Source: Candidatus Kapaibacterium sp. (GTDB taxonomy: Bacteria > Bacteroidota > Ignavibacteria > Kapaibacteriales > UBA2268). From it: a stretch of DNA of 7,376 bases. The position numbers and the translations under genes were made by a program. The DNA is taken from assembly GCA_030835065.1 (NCBI GenBank), contig JAUQWR010000303.1:1-7376 (forward strand). The letters are read 5' to 3'. This document shows positions 7,200 to 7,376 of the stretch, piece after piece (positions within the stretch are counted from its first letter, which is position 1; the number at the start of each line of letters is the position of its first letter). The notes below the pieces were generated by a model. It was not told the origin of the DNA. It ran no database searches and saw only the letters and a program-made list of their open reading frames with translations.

Positions 7200-7202
7200 T
7201 AA
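7197..7202 (+). other. Tandem in-frame stop codons
   Basis: TAA at 7197-7199 is followed directly by a second in-frame TAA at 7200-7202, a backup stop often seen on highly expressed genes. It also supports the reading frame at the end of the T9SS protein. Confidence 0.9.
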
Positions 7203-7220
7203 GTTGATTTCTTATTAACT

Positions 7221-7251
7221 CAGCTCCTCGGGTTTCCGAGGAGCTGTTTTT
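7221..7251 (+). terminator. Strong rho-independent terminator
   Basis: CAGCTCCTCGG (7221-7231) pairs perfectly with CCGAGGAGCTG (7236-7246) around a GTTT loop, an 11-bp GC-rich stem followed at once by five T residues (7247-7251). It lies 21 bases after the stop codon of the T9SS protein and should end its transcript efficiently. The complementary strand lacks a comparable T-run after the stem, so it works mainly in the plus direction. Confidence 0.95.
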
Positions 7252-7257
7252 ATATTT

Positions 7258-7263
7258 AGGGAG
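7258..7263 (+). promoter_or_regulatory. Ribosome binding site of the HIT gene
   Basis: AGGGAG ends 5 bases before the ATG at 7269 and begins only 7 bases after the T-run of the terminator. It supports 7269 as the start codon. Confidence 0.6.
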
Positions 7264-7268
7264 ATTTT

Positions 7269-7376
7269 ATGTCTGATTCAATTTTTACAAAGATTATAAA
7301 AAGAGAGATTCCTGCAGAAATAGTATTTGAAAATGATTCTGTACTTGCTTTTAAGGATATCGATCCCAAAGCTCCA
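7269..7376 (+). CDS. HIT family (histidine triad) protein, N-terminal fragment
   Basis: The first 36 codons of a gene that runs off the right edge translate as [20 protein letters not shown] followed by [16 protein letters not shown]. This matches the N-terminus of HinT-type HIT proteins, whose conserved pattern is IFxKIIxxEIPAxxVYEDDxxLAFxDIxPxAP. Known members are small (about 110-140 aa) cytoplasmic dimeric nucleotide-binding phosphoramidases that hydrolyse AMP-lysine or adenylated intermediates. The HxHxH catalytic triad that gives the family its name would lie beyond the window, so activity cannot be checked here. The ATG follows an AGGGAG site at the correct distance. The gene sits 69 bases after the stop of the T9SS protein, behind a strong terminator, so its transcription source is unclear. 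A functional link with that surface protein is unlikely. Confidence 0.9.
   Translation, partial: MSDSIFTKIIKREIPAEIVFENDSVLAFKDIDPKAP

Noticed and set aside
7251..7258. TATATTTA as a -7 promoter box for the HIT gene
   Set aside because: The final base deviates from TAnnTTTG, no TTG lies about 20 bases upstream, and transcription would start so close to the ATG that the AGGGAG site would be lost.
1..7376. CRISPR array, tRNA, rRNA, insertion sequence, or defence or toxin-antitoxin system
   Set aside because: I saw no regularly spaced direct repeats, cloverleaf, terminal inverted repeats, transposase or nuclease motifs; the genes present do not form a known mobile or defence module.

Overview
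The window looks like a chromosomal segment from a low-to-moderate GC member of the Bacteroidota/Chlorobiota side of the FCB group (Bacteroidota, Ignavibacteria or Kapabacteria-like). Three things point there. The dominant gene ends in a type A type-IX-secretion (T9SS) sorting domain. The leftmost partial gene resembles the Bacteroidota family DUF6588. One intergenic gap carries a near-ideal Bacteroidota-type -33/-7 promoter (TTG, 20 bp, TAnnTTTG). Two genes nevertheless have clear Shine-Dalgarno sequences, which is less usual in classical Bacteroidota and fits deeper-branching relatives better. This placement is inference from sequence features only.

Layout from left to right: (1) 1-213, minus strand, is the N-terminal part of a secreted protein that runs off the left edge. 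(2) 214-799 is a long divergent intergenic region. It is extremely AT-rich (26 G/C in the 180 bases 241-420), but holds a sharply more GC-rich island near 421-482 with an inverted repeat and a 29-codon ORF, a boxA-like motif at 615-628, and a TATAAT box followed by a 14-bp palindrome just before the next gene. (3) 800-2491, plus strand, encodes a 563-aa Rossmann-fold protein related to extended short-chain dehydrogenases, unusually long and apparently lacking the catalytic tyrosine. (4) 2492-2549 is a 58-bp gap with a promoter and a good ribosome binding site. (5) 2550-7199, plus strand, encodes a 1549-aa secreted, multidomain beta-rich protein with a T9SS sorting tail. It is followed by tandem stop codons and a very strong intrinsic terminator. 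(6) From 7269 to the right edge, plus strand, is the start of a HIT-family (histidine triad) protein.

The genes do not form an obvious pathway. The Rossmann protein and the HIT protein look cytoplasmic, while the giant protein looks like an abundant surface or secreted product with its own promoter, ribosome binding site and terminator, and codon choice (AAC-rich) unlike the upstream gene. I found no CRISPR array, tRNA, rRNA, transposase or recognisable defence system. The most interesting items are the giant T9SS protein with its uncharacterised modules, the long SDR-like protein without the usual tyrosine, and the unexplained structures in the 214-799 intergenic region.
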